This document shows, piece after piece, positions 22,764 to 32,606 of a stretch of 64,000 bases of DNA. Source of the DNA: Todiramphus chloris collaris (taxonomy: Eukaryota > Chordata > Aves > Coraciiformes > Alcedinidae); the NCBI GenBank assembly GCA_025345505.1, contig JANVCC010009937.1, forward strand, positions 36,476-100,475, read 5' to 3'. A program made the position numbers and the translations under genes. A model generated the notes under the pieces. That model saw only the letters and a program-made list of their open reading frames with translations. It did not search any database and was not told the origin of the DNA. Within the stretch, counting starts at the first letter, position 1. Each line of letters starts with the position of its first letter.

Positions 22764-23537
22764 TCAAAAATTTGTCCCAATTCGTACCCCCCAAGCTGCC
22801 AGCACGTCCCGCCCCCAGAGGTTGACTGGAGTGCTTGTAACATAAGGCTGAATTGTAGCTGTATGTCCCTCTGGGTCTTTTACCATTACAGGTCGTTCGC
22901 TTAAAAAGCTCTGTGCGGTTCCTCCTAACCCTGAGATGGCCGATCCCACAGGGGCTAAAGGCCATGAAGGAGGCCACGCAGAGAAGGAGATAATCGTTAC
23001 ATCAGCACCCGTATCGATCAAACCTCGAAGCTGAGTCTGGGGCGGACTAGCGTTTGGCAGGACTAGGGTACATGTCATCTGTGGCCTTTGGCTAGAGATG
23101 TCTGCAGTCCAGAAGATCTGAGGAAGTCCCGTAGGTCCACTGCCGCTATTGTTGCGAACTTGTTGTTCTGTCCTGGGGACACATGACTTAAAAGTCATTA
23201 ATTGAGCAATGCAAGTCTTTTCAGGGATAGTAACAGGGGGGTTGGGCGTGGAAACCATAGCATGAATCTGGCCTGTAAAGTCATCATCAATAGCTTCTGG
23301 GTGCACAAAGATCCCTTGGTGGGTAACATTAGGTTTTCCCACGAGCATTGCACTGAGTCCCTGACCTAGGGGTCCATATGCATCCAAAGGGACCTTATAG
23401 ATACGACTAGATTCTAGGACGACTGTTGTTGTGGTGTAGACGTCGCCCCCGGCTGATCCTGGGCTGCCATCTCTAAGGTGGCTGGGTAGGCCTGTGTCTG
23501 TGCCATTCCCTGGGGGATCACCTGCATCGGAGAGCAA
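22764..23537 (-). CDS. pro: dUTPase-protease (pro) of nested class II provirus
   Basis: A 257-residue open frame. Residues about 35-135 resemble a retroviral dUTPase, with GQGLSAMLVGKPNVTHQG and DDDFTGQI as its recognisable core. The aspartic protease follows with the active site LIDTGADVTIIS near residue 175 and a GRDVLAAWG flap-end motif near the C-terminus. dUTPase fused upstream of protease is typical of betaretroviruses. The frame overlaps the nucleocapsid frame (23,414-23,815), as expected for -1 frameshift expression from gag. The protease end runs into integrase, with no RT. Confidence 0.85.
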   Translation of the reverse strand: MLSDAGDPPGNGTDTGLPSHLRDGSPGSAGGDVYTTTTVVLESSRIYKVPLDAYGPLGQGLSAMLVGKPNVTHQGIFVHPEAIDDDFTGQIHAMVSTPNPPVTIPEKTCIAQLMTFKSCVPRTEQQVRNNSGSGPTGLPQIFWTADISSQRPQMTCTLVLPNASPPQTQLRGLIDTGADVTIISFSAWPPSWPLAPVGSAISGLGGTAQSFLSERPVMVKDPEGHTATIQPYVTSTPVNLWGRDVLAAWGVRIGTNF

Positions 23538-23815
23538 TTCCCCCTTTTTGCACCCCAGTGTGAGTTTCCCGACAGAGGCCGACCGTTGGCATGGTGCAGA
23601 GATCTGCAGGATTCTGCACGATGACCTGGCCTACCACACCTCTTGCACTGGGGGGGTCCCTGTGTTTTCCTTTTGCCTTGGTTTAGCTCTTTTTCGTTTG
23701 CTTCTAGCTTTGGACTGCTTCGGTTCATGATCAGTAGATGCGTGAACAGATGGCAGAAACGCAGCCAAAGCAGACCTTTTATGGCTCGCAGACCCCACCT
23801 TAGCACAGGCTTCAA
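23414..23815 (-). pseudogene. gag: gag nucleocapsid of nested class II provirus
   Basis: Contains one clear zinc knuckle, CKRCGRPGHRAESC (CX2CX4HX4C), at about residues 50-63. A second knuckle is not evident. The upstream capsid frame ends a few residues later in a different frame. The switch falls at a C7 run (minus strand, about 23,650-23,656), so a one-base indel in the homopolymer probably separates capsid from nucleocapsid. Confidence 0.8.
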
Positions 23816-24452
23816 TCATATCTGTGAGTGTAGGCTCCCCTGGTAGAGCATCTATGATTTTTCTACACTCATCGTTGGCATTGTCTCTTGCTAATTGTAT
23901 GCACATCATCTGCCTGATTGAATTATCTTCAACCTGTTTCTCAAGGGCAGCAGCAACCTTTTCTACAAAGGGTAAAAATGGCTCTGTCTGCCTCTGGTGT
24001 ATTTTCATATACCGTGTTTCAGGAGTAGGCATGTTCATGGTCTTAAATAGAGCTCCCATGCCAACCTTTTGAGCTTGCTCTATGATTTGAGGGGGCCAGG
24101 TGGCCTGGAAATCAGGATTAGAGTAGTAACCAAGTCCCATAAGGGCATCTACTTCAACATCATGTCTAATGTCAGTGGAAGGCAACTGCTTATTTTGTAG
24201 TGCAACCTTCTCAGACATCTTTCTCCAGGTAGTCTCAAAAACTTCAAGTTGTACAGGTTGAAGTATAATTTGAGCTAAGTGCTTAATATCAAATGGAACA
24301 AGCAGATCAGCATTCAGCACTCTAAGAAGTTGCATGAGTTCAGGAGAACTAAGCCCATGCTGTGCCACTTTGGATTGTAAATCTTGTACAACCTTCCAAG
24401 CAAAAACGTCATGTCTATCATGTTGACCTGAATTTGGGGCAGCCTTAAACAC
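23631..24452 (-). pseudogene. gag: gag capsid of nested class II provirus
   Basis: A 273-residue frame covering most of the capsid. VFAWKVVQDLQSKVAQHG opens the visible part. The major homology region lies around QRQTEPFLPFVEKVAAALEK (residues about 165-185) and ends in DALPGEPTLTDMIEAC. A basic lysine/arginine-rich stretch follows. The first capsid residues lie in another frame (24,314-24,619), so a frameshift sits near 24,450. Confidence 0.85.
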
Positions 24453-24631
24453 AGGATAGGTTTGACATCCCCTTGCGGGGTGTTACTATCGCCTTGAGTT
24501 AGTGGCACACCCTTTTGAGGCGTTACAGCAGTCTCCTGATCCCGCATAAATTCCCCTGACCTGTCTGGCAGTCCCAGTTTGTCTAAGAGATCCCCGTTGC
24601 CTTCCTCCAGAGCCCGCAATTTAACCGACTC

Positions 24632-25645
24632 TCAGAAACGCCTGCTGTTTCTTGGGCGGACAGTTACAGTACAGTCTGGGAGTGTCCAAGGATGGCTCTG
24701 CAGCAACCGCTTCTTCCGCCGCCCGGTTACCGCAGCCTTCCACCTTGAGGCAAGCGTGCCCTCTGTGTCAGTGCCCGAACCGTCACGCAGGGGTTTCCCT
24801 GAGGATCCCAGCACGAACGATGGAGGCGGGCAGGGTACGGGTGCCAGGTTAGAGGGCGGTACGGCGCTGGGGGCTGCAGTCGGTTGCGCAGGGGGCAGCA
24901 AGGCAGCCGGCTGTGGCGGCGCAGTTTGGGGCGCTGCCGGCGGTGCAGGCGGATCTTGTGACGGGACCGGCTCTGCTGCTGCAGTCGGGGCCGTCAGCTC
25001 GGCCGGCGGCGCCGGAGCTGCCGTCTCCGCCTCCACCGGGGCCGCCGTTTGTTCCGCCGCTGCCGGTTCCGCCGCGGGAGCCGTCGGCACTTCCGCGTTC
25101 GGAATTACCGGAGCCGGCACTTCCGGCCCGGGTCGGCCCGGCATGGCTCTCTCAGCGGCCGCCCGCAGGAACGCCTCGGGCAATTCCGCTAGCTGCTGAT
25201 ATCTCCTCGGCAGATATTCTTCCATCACTGCCAGCCGTTGCGTTAACAGCTCCTTCATGTGCGGCTGCGCCTGCGCATGAAAACACCCAGAGAAGGGCGC
25301 ATGCGCGTAGCTCTCGGGCGCTGCGGGCGCTCGTGGAAAACTCGAGGGTGCCGCGAACGCAGCGGGCGCGCGCGTAGAAAACCTGGGTGCTGCCGTGGAG
25401 CTCCAGGTCACCGTTAGACCGGGTCGGACAACCGGAGAGGCCGTGGGAACGACTGGTACTGTTATATTTGCCGAAGGGAGCGGCGCGGAGGAGACCGGAG
25501 CCGCCGGGCTAAGGAGCGGGGGGCGCTCCGAGCCATCGCTCTGTTTAAGCATTTCCGCGATCTGCTCTGTAGGCGTCGGGTATTTAGGGGGAACAGAATC
25601 CCGGGGCAAGGTGTATTGCCGCTTAACGGGCTGTAGGACCGGCAC
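24632..25645 (-). pseudogene. gag: gag proline/alanine-rich region of nested class II provirus
   Basis: A 337-residue frame that is extremely rich in proline and alanine (runs such as AVEAETAAPAPPAELTAPTA), with GC-rich codons unlike the rest of the element. It lies between matrix and capsid and so corresponds to the phosphoprotein/spacer region of betaretrovirus gag, but it is unusually long. A PPKYPTPTEQ stretch near the N-terminus holds a PPxY-like late-domain candidate. It is out of frame with the matrix frame at 25,623-26,048. Confidence 0.7.
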
Positions 25646-26048
25646 CGGATCCTGTGGGGCCGGAGACGGCTCCTCGGTGCGGCTGCCGCCGGGTGGGTGC
25701 TACACTGAGTTCAGCAGCGTCCCCCTTAGCGGCGTCCTCCTCTGAAGCCGGCACCCCTTCCCCGTCGCCAGTTTCAGACTTTAGTAGCACAGCAAATACA
25801 GCTCTCCAAGTGCGAAACAAGTCCATCAGCGTGTCGTCCCCGTCGGGGAGCTCACGATGGAGCCTGGTGCCCAGCTTCTGCCACAGCTCTAAATCAGCGG
25901 CGGTGTCAGAGCTCAGGAGAAACTGGTGCTCAGCTGCCCATTGCAAAAGAGCGCGGAGGGCGTCCTCCGGAACAGCGCTCTTTTTGGTGGCCAGGAAATT
26001 CTTCCAGGCCAACAGCACCACGCTTTCTTTAAGGCCGCAAGTCCCCAT
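25623..26048 (-). pseudogene. gag: gag matrix domain of nested class II provirus
   Basis: A 141-residue frame starting MGTCGLKESVVLLAWKN. The glycine at position 2 fits N-myristoylation. A helical matrix-like domain follows to about residue 90, then a low-complexity acidic tail. The start lies about 130 bp after the PBS. It overlaps the next frame by about 20 bases, marking a frameshift in gag. Confidence 0.75.
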
Positions 26049-26178
26049 CTCGGCAGGGCTTTTCTAATACCCCGGTGCCTGGACTGGTCCCGGCCGCGAA
26101 CCTCGGGGCTGCGGGGGAGAAGGAGGGGGGGGTTGCGTACCTCCCGAGAGCTGCTCGGCTTCGGCCGGTGCGGGTCGT

Positions 26179-26196
26179 ACACGTCGCGGGTCACCA
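26179..26196 (-). promoter_or_regulatory. Primer binding site of nested class II provirus
   Basis: Minus strand TGGTGACCCGCGACGTGT, two bases after the 5' LTR. It resembles but does not exactly match the tRNA-Trp site seen at 32,587-32,604, so the primer tRNA is not assigned. Confidence 0.6.
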
Positions 26197-26198
26197 AA

Positions 26199-26550
26199 TG
26201 TCGCTGGTTATGCCGGGAGCGGAGAGATGCAGTAACATATAAATTCAGCAAGAGCAGGCAAAAGAAGCAACTTTATTAATTTACAACCCCATTTTATATA
26301 CCCTAGCCCCATAGGGCGATTGGTCAGTGATCACCCATCTCCTAGGGTGATTGGCTAAAGTCCTACAGCACCTATTTAAAAATATTTTTACAATGTACCA
26401 TAAACAGAACTTAGCAAAACACCATGTGTTAGTCTAGTTTACAAAACTGTCCTACTGTTTCTCATAACACGTGTGAGAAAGGCAGGGTTCTCACCGAATA
26501 TTGTGAGAACCTAGGAAAATTCCTCTGCTAGCAGCTTTTCAGCATCCACA
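26199..26550 (-). repeat. 5' LTR of nested class II provirus
   Basis: A 352-bp partner of 21,008-21,359 with the same TG/CA ends, flanked outside by GGTCCC. An AATAAAGT-type signal is present on the minus strand ('actttatt' on plus). Confidence 0.92.
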
Positions 26551-27345
26551 GGTCCCTTTACCCAAGATGCATGTGTCCAGCCTTTTTCAGCTGTTCTTAT
26601 AGCTGTTTCAGTAGTGAGAAGAACAAGATATGGACCCTCCCACCGGGGTAACAGTGACTCTTCCTTCCATGTTTTTATTAAGACCTTATCTCCTGGCTGT
26701 ATCTTATGGATGGCAAATCCTAATGGGGCACTTTGTACCAAAATTCCTTTTTCCCGCAATTGTTCTAATTGCTTTCCCACCGTGATTACATAGTTTCCTT
26801 CCTCATAATTCTCTATCAGAGAATGATCCAGAGGCATTCCCTGGGAGTATGGCATCCCATACAACATCTCATAAGGTGAAATTCCAGTCTGCTATGGGGC
26901 ATGGTTCTAATATTTAGTAACGCCAATAGTAAACATTTTACCCATGACAACTGGCTTTCAATCATTAATTTAGCCAATTGTTGTTTAATAGTCTGATTCA
27001 TTCTTTCAACCCGCCCCGAACTTTGAGGATGCCATGGGGTGTGGTACTCCCACTTAATGCCCAGGGCTGCGGTCAAAGCCCTTAACACTTTGGATGTAAA
27101 ATGTGTTCCCTGGTCAGAATCAACATGTCCAATTACACGAAAGCATGGTATGACATTTCCCAATAGAGTTTTGGCTACAACAGCAGCAGTTGCTCGTGCG
27201 GCTGGGTAAGCTTCTACCCAGTGTGTTAATTGATCCACTATTACCAACAAATATTTAAATCGTCCCACTTTAGGTAGTTTGGTAAAGTCAATCTGTATCT
27301 TTTCAAATGGTAGACCAATTTTCCCCCTTGCTGCTCTGCCCCTGT
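26551..27345 (-). pseudogene. pol: Integrase of class I provirus (split, zinc finger deleted)
   Basis: Gammaretrovirus-like integrase in two frames (26,816-27,268 and 26,511-26,867, the latter running on into the nested LTR). The core has LLVIVDQLTHWVEAYPAA (Asp), HVDSDQGTHF (Asp) and VERMNQTIKQ (Glu). The SH3-like end has VLIKTWKEE, then RWEGPYLVLLTT. The HHCC zinc finger is missing: RNase H sequence passes almost directly to the core near 27,300-27,345. The last residues are at 20,955-21,007, beyond the inserted provirus. Confidence 0.88.
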
Positions 27346-28660
27346 AGTTCTTATAACTTTTATCTCTGCTTCAGAATACTGTCTTTCTGATTTTTCTTGT
27401 TCGTTTCCTGTTTCCTGTAAAGTTAAGACTATAAAAGGCTTTCTAAGTGCTGCTTCATGAGCCTCCTTGTCAGCTAGGTTATTTCCTCTTATAAGCAGGC
27501 TAGTTCCCTTCTGATGTCCCCTGATGTGGAGTATTGTGATTCTCTTAGGTCCTCTCAATGCCTGTAAAATCTTAGTGATCAGAGTTTGATGTACCAATCC
27601 CTTCCCTTGGGTCCCTATAAGTCCTCTCTCTTCCCAAATTTTCCCAAATGTGTGGACCGTTCCATAGGCATATTTAGAATCTGTATAAATAGTACCACTT
27701 CTTTCTTTTAACAATTCCAGCGCTCGTAATAATGCATAGAGCTCACATGCCTGAGCTGACCAGGCAGCACTTAAAGGCCCTGATTCCATTAGGGTCATTT
27801 GTCCATTTATGATCGCATATCCTGATCTTCTCTTCCCTTCTATGATTCTAGAAGACCCGTCGATAAATAGCTTATCACCTTCTTCTAGCTCTATTTCCTC
27901 CAGGTCGGGTCGGATTTTGGTCTGTAGCTCAATCACCTCTACACAATTATGTTGTAATTCTTTTTGAGGTTCTCCATATAGGAACTGGGCAGGACTTTGT
28001 GCTGCTGTTACCCTTAACTCTAAATCAGGAGAATCTATTAAAATAGCCTCATATATCAATATTCTACTATCAGTCAGCCATTTTTCAGCTTTCTGTTGAA
28101 GGACTCCCCTGACGTTGTGGGGAGTGTATACCTTCAGAGGTGCACTAAAGGTAACTTTTCTAGCCTCCTCAATCAGTAGGGCAGTAGCCACAATTGCTTG
28201 TAAACATGCGGGCCACCCCCTACTCACAGGGTCCAGTAACTTAGAACTATAACCTACAGGTTTCTTGATTCCGGACCATTCTTGGGTCAATACCCCGTGT
28301 GCTGTCTGATTAGAAATATTTACAAATAAATGGAAGGGTCTTTCTAGGTCCGGAAGACTTAACACTGGGGCCTCTACTAATGTTCTTTTAAGTATGTCCA
28401 ATTTTTTCTCATCCTCCTCATTCCATTTAATTCTTTCTATAGTCAATTTGTCATATAGAAATTTTACTTTTTCGCTAAACCCCTCGATCCACGGCCTACA
28501 GTATCCTAAAAGTCCTATAAGTTGCCTTACTTCCTTCTTCATTCTAGGTGGTGGCAAAGATAGGATTCCCGCTATCCTGTCAGGATCCAGCTTTTTCTTT
28601 CCATAGCTTAGCCAGTTCCCAAGATACTTTACTTCATTTTCTACAAACTTTAATTTAGAT
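27241..28660 (-). pseudogene. pol: RT thumb, connection and RNase H of class I provirus
   Basis: A 438-residue frame begins at 28,557 and the homology starts upstream. RQLIGLLGYCRPWIEGFS marks the RT thumb. The connection follows (YSSKLLDPVSRGWPACLQAI). RNase H shows LFIDGSSR (Asp), SAQACELYALLRALEL (Glu), TIYTDSKYAYG (Asp) and NLADKEAHEAA (late Asp). The RNase H domain looks intact. The frame then passes into the remnant of integrase. Confidence 0.9.
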
Positions 28661-28698
28661 TTTTATACTTTCAGCCCTTTTTCTCCCAAAAAATTAAG

Positions 28699-29709
28699 TC
28701 ATTTGATCGTGATTTTTCTTGTCTCTTCTTCTGTTTTGCCTGCAATCAACAGATCATCAACGTACTGTAATAGTTTTACTTCCCCTTCTGTTTCAAAAGA
28801 CTGTAACAACTTCTTCAGCATCTGGCCAAATAAGTTGGGGGATTCTGTGAATCCTTGTGGAAGTACAGTCCATCTCAATTGTTGTCTCCTCCCAGTTTCT
28901 GGGTCTTCCCACTCGAAGGCAAAATAATCTCTGGATCCCTTGTCCAGTGGACAGGCCCAGAAAGCATCCTTCAAGTCAATTACACTATACCAGGTATACT
29001 GAGGTGTCAAGTGGCTCAATAAGGTATATGGGTTGGCCACCACTGGGAATTTGGTCACAGTTCTTTGATTTATTGCACTAAGATCCTGAAAGAATCTATA
29101 GGACCCATCAGCCTTTTTGATGGGCAATATGGGGGTATTATGAGGAGACATACAAGGCTCTAAGGTTCCCTTTTGAAGTAAGCTATCTATAATGGGTTTT
29201 AGTCCTCTCCTTCCTTCCAGTGGAATAGGATATTGCCTCACTCTTATTGGTTGTTGAGGCTCTGTAATTTCTATTGTCAGGGGGTCCATCTCCAATTTCC
29301 CTACTTCCCCTTCTTGATACCAGACTCGAGGGTCTATATAACCCTCATCTTCTTTAGTTAAAGTGTATAACCGGACTTCTATTTTCCCATTTCCACTTTT
29401 AATTTCCAATCCCAATTTAATTATCAAATCTCTTCCTAATAAATTATATTCCGCCTCAGGTACCAATAAGAGGTTACTGAGGCCGATGTGTGTTTCTGAT
29501 TCTATTTCTACATTCTCTAATAGAGGTACTTCAAAGGGTTCCCCTTTTGCCCCAATTACAGTTAATGTTTTCCTCCCTTCCCTAATTCCTTTTGGTATTT
29601 TTCGAACAGTTGATCGCTCGGCCCCTGTATCAACCAAAAAATAAACTTCTTCCTTGTGGGGACCTACTAATAATTTTATCAAGGGCTCGTTAGATGTTTG
29701 TGTCCCCAA
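28699..29709 (-). pseudogene. pol: Protease and RT fingers/palm of class I provirus
   Basis: A 336-residue frame. The protease active site is VDTGAERSTV (residues about 27-36) with YNLLGRDLI near residue 88. RT begins with PIRVRQYPIP, then NTPILPIKKADGSYRFFQDL, DLKDAFWACPL (Asp), LPQGFTESPN and the polymerase box YVDDLL near residue 317. Two stop codons follow shortly (28,696-28,698 and about 28,663) before RT resumes. The sequence is otherwise well preserved and diagnostic of a class I ERV. Confidence 0.9.
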
Positions 29710-29749
29710 AAGATATAGCCCCTGACACCCCTAATCCTCCTTAAACATC

Positions 29750-31038
29750 TTCTCATCTTTCATTCGCTCCCTACAATTCCTTTGGAGGTGTCCCTTTTTA
29801 TTACAGTAATAACAAGTGGGAACATCCTTCCGTCTCTCCCTTCTTCCTTCTCTGTAATCTCTACCATCTCGCTTCCCAGTTTCATCTACTCCCTTTGGTT
29901 TTTGGCTCTCCCTAATCGCTGCTACAAATTTTTTTGCCTTTGGTTTTTATTTCTCCCTGTCCCTTCTTACGTAGACTTTCTGTGCTTCCCTCAACAATTC
30001 CTCCAATCCCCGCTCCTGACAATCACCCGAGTTTCTCCAGCTTCTTACGGATATCTTCCCGGGATTTGGCTACGAACTGTGTTTTTAGTAAAGCTGCACC
30101 CCCAGGAGAGTCAGGATCTACTCCTGAATACAGCTGAAAACTTTTTCTTAACCTTTCTAACCATTCAGTCGGAGACTCTTCCTTTTTCTGATGTTCATTA
30201 AAGGCCTTATTAATATTCTGTCCCCTTGGGACGGCCTCCTTGACACCTTGTATCATTATAGTTCTGAGGTCTCTCATGCTTTGTCTCCCTATCGCCGTTT
30301 GATGGTCCCAATTAGGATCGGTATTCGGCCATTTTACATCTCCCGGGGGACCGGCCTGATTCTGCCTTTCCCATATCCTCATCCCTGCCTGTCTAATCAT
30401 TCCCCTTTCTTCCGTTGTAAAAAGAATCCCGAGTATAGACTGCATTTCCTCCCATGTGTAAGTATTCGGTCCCAAAAATTGGTCCAGTTTTTCGGCAACC
30501 CCTAAAGGGTCATCCAGCAGACTGCCCATTTCCTTTTTAAAGTTTCTTACATCCGATGTATTTAAAGGAACTGCCACAAATCCTGTTCCCCCTTGGTTTC
30601 CACCTAAAGGCACTTTCCTAAGGGGATAGAGACCTCCTCTATCCGTGTGCCTGCCCCTGGATTCTTCACTTTCCTCCTGCTCCCTTTCCCTGCGTTGCCT
30701 TCTTGTTCTCCGGGAAGGGGGAGAAGGTGAAAGGCTCGGAGCGGTGGGAACCGATTGATTGTAAGGAGGTGGTAAGTTGTCTAAAGGGTCCCATTGTTCC
30801 TTTTCCCTGTCTTGTCTGTCTTTTCTTTCATTTACAAACTAAACAGACGTACTGTAGGAGGGTTTGATGCCCTAATCCACATAGCAGCATAATCACTCTC
30901 TTCTTGACTAAAAGGTTCATTACCATTAACATAAAGATTTAAAGCTTGACACACCCAGTCCTCAAAGGAACCAAACACTGGCCAAAACACATGGGGCCGT
31001 AAGGGCTCTTTTGGCCATTTCATCATACAAAACTGAAT
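29750..31038 (-). pseudogene. gag: gag of class I provirus (interrupted by gap)
   Basis: Gammaretrovirus-like gag. A matrix-like frame lies at 30,832-31,026, followed by a proline/arginine-rich linker at about 30,620-30,830. The capsid at 30,023-30,613 has TYTWEEMQSILGILFTTEER and the major homology region ESPTEWLERLRKSFQLYSGV. The nucleocapsid holds one zinc knuckle, CYYCNKKGHLQRNC (about 29,775-29,815), as in gammaretroviruses. The 5' end is hidden by the N gap at 31,039-31,138, so the start cannot be given. Frame breaks occur between the capsid and nucleocapsid. Confidence 0.85.
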
Positions 31039-31138
31039 NNNNNNNNNNNNNNNNNNNNNNNNNNNNNNNNNNNNNNNNNNNNNNNNNNNNNNNNNNNNNN
31101 NNNNNNNNNNNNNNNNNNNNNNNNNNNNNNNNNNNNNN
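31039..31138. other. Assembly gap (100 N)
   Basis: A run of exactly 100 N, the usual placeholder for a gap of unknown size. It falls inside class I gag next to an A13 homopolymer (31,141-31,153), so the sequence on the two sides may not be adjacent in the genome. Confidence 0.99.
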
Positions 31139-31201
31139 CAAAAAAAAAAAAAAGGAGTGGGGCGCCTCCCTTAGCCATTTACATCATCGAGGCCCAAGAA
31201 G

Positions 31202-31219
31202 ATCACGTTGGGGTCACCA
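31202..31219 (-). promoter_or_regulatory. Primer binding site of class I provirus (tRNA-Trp-like)
   Basis: Minus strand TGGTGACCCCAACGTGAT, three bases after the 5' LTR. It differs by one base from the site at 32,587-32,604, which matches the tRNA-Trp site used by avian alpharetroviruses. Confidence 0.75.
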
Positions 31220-31222
31220 AAT

Positions 31223-31740
31223 TGTTATGAATAAAGATTCCATCCATTAACTAGTAACGGTTCTGTTTATTATATGGGGTTAATAAAAGGCAAGTAAACA
31301 GCGCTGGGTGCGCGGGGAGTCTTCTCTCTACCAACACACACACCGGAAACAACAACAGATCCTCTTTTATACTTTTTATCCTAATACATATTCATAGTAA
31401 TTCCAAGAAGAGGGAGGGTCATTGTAATTGTTTTGGAAGGGGCGTTCCCGCTTTAGTGCATGCATTCCCTGTCCTGGTGGTCTCTCTGGTGGTCGTCCAC
31501 GATGAAGGTTGTAGTCTTCCTCACCGGTTCCGTCCTTCACCCGACCTCCACCTCATCTCCTTGTCCTTATAAGGTCCGTCTGGGCCACAAATATTGCGGC
31601 TAGACAAATGATGAGCATGTGGAAACTGTTTCATTCCTGCTTCTGTTGGTTCAGTACTTTTCCACAGTTTATCTACATTAGTGACTCTCCCGGCATGCCT
31701 CACCACACCACCAACACGAATTTTGACACCATTTATCACA
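31223..31740 (-). repeat. 5' LTR of class I provirus
   Basis: A 518-bp partner of 19,603-20,124, separated from it by the whole provirus. It ends at TTTATCACA, followed by the duplicated CCTG. A few substitutions and a 4-5-bp deletion ('aattaagtg' versus 'aattg') distinguish the two copies. Confidence 0.9.
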
Positions 31741-32586
31741 CCTGTATACATCTCTCCATCTATTCCTTGAATCACAACCCACACGTTTCTCTGTTAATGT
31801 CTGTTTTTTACGGTCCTCAAACACATTATTATTGGAATGCAGTGTTTGCTTTTCATCAGAAAGAGGGTCAGGCCACTACTCACTATCATCCAGCAGTGGC
31901 TGATTCAGCGATTCAGCGGGGGGAGGGGCACTGGGCTCCACACGATCGCTGTGCACACTGCGGGGGGGTTTCGGCGGGGGCTTTTTCGGTATGGTACCTG
32001 CTTCTTGCTTTTTATGGTTACACTGATGACAAGGGCAGTCCGGAGGGCAATACAGGCACTCATTTTTACAGTCCCCTGATACCCTTAAGGTGGAACTTGT
32101 AGTCTCGCCTGCCAGTCATACAGGGGTATGCTCCGGAGCCACACTAGCCTACTGAGCCATATTCCCTCCGTTCTCAGTGCTTTAAGAGTTTCCGAAACCA
32201 ACTTTCAAGTGGTTGATAGCTCACTGGCATGCTGATCCCCCTTGGAAACAGCATCCCACAACTGTTCGCCTATTTCAGCCCATTTTCCTGTCTCAAAGGC
32301 TGTGTTAGCATCGGCAGGATAGCCATGGTATCTGCACCACTTGAGTAACCTCCATATTGAAGTTTCATGATAACTTATCCCTCTCTTAGAGAGTATATGC
32401 AGCAGGAGTCATACAATAGCCATCTCTTCCGCGGATATGTTCTGCCCCATGCTGCCCCCTATTCTTCACCTCTCGGGGTGCTTTTCCATCAATTGACTTT
32501 TTTCCATCGTCCCTGTCACAGTCCATCTGTAGACAGTACCTTCAATTGTGGATTCTCCTGCGGCATCTTCTCCACTCTTTCCTGGG
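31741..32586 (-). pseudogene. gag: gag N-terminal (matrix) region of class II shell element
   Basis: Leader and matrix-like gag on the minus strand. LLKWCRYHGYPADANTAFET then WAEIGEQLWDAV is readable at about 32,205-32,345. This is a betaretrovirus/alpharetrovirus-style matrix. Stops break it further down. The lower end is cut by the class I provirus at its CCTG target, beyond which capsid sequence continues at 19,602. Confidence 0.7.
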
Positions 32587-32604
32587 ATCACGTCGGGGTC
32601 ACCA
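32587..32604 (-). promoter_or_regulatory. Primer binding site, exact alpharetrovirus-type tRNA-Trp
   Basis: Minus strand TGGTGACCCCGACGTGAT, two bases after the LTR. As far as I know this is the tRNA-Trp site of avian leukosis-type viruses. Confidence 0.8.
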
Positions 32605-32606
32605 GT

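Larger units (their letters stand above)
21008..26550 (-). mobile_element. RT-less class II provirus (complete ends) nested in class I integrase
   Basis: A provirus with 352-bp LTRs at both ends and a perfect 6-bp duplication GGTCCC (21,002-21,007 and 26,551-26,556), the length typical of class II integration. The LTRs differ at about 11 of 352 positions by eye, so the insertion is fairly recent. The order on the minus strand is LTR, PBS, gag (MA, long proline-rich region, CA, NC), dUTPase-protease, integrase, PPT, LTR. RT and RNase H are absent, with protease joining integrase within about 100 bp, and there is no env. It must have been mobilised in trans if it moved in this form. Confidence 0.92.
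19603..31740 (-). mobile_element. Class I (gammaretrovirus-like) provirus with paired LTRs and nested insertion
   Basis: A provirus with two LTRs of about 520 bp, PBS, gag, protease, RT, RNase H, integrase, a relic of env and a PPT. It is flanked by the 4-bp duplication CCTG (19,599-19,602 and 31,741-31,744). It lies in the gag gene of the class II shell. Its own integrase is split by a class II provirus at 21,008-26,550. Defects include two stops in RT, loss of the integrase zinc finger, a frameshift in integrase, and loss of nearly all env. A 100-N assembly gap lies in its gag. Confidence 0.9.

Noticed and set aside
24579..25377. Long plus-strand open frames (up to 206 codons)
   Set aside because: They lie opposite the GC-rich proline/alanine gag region and are the expected antisense of low-complexity coding sequence.
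31011..31250. Open frame across the N gap
   Set aside because: It reads through the undetermined bases and is meaningless as a protein.
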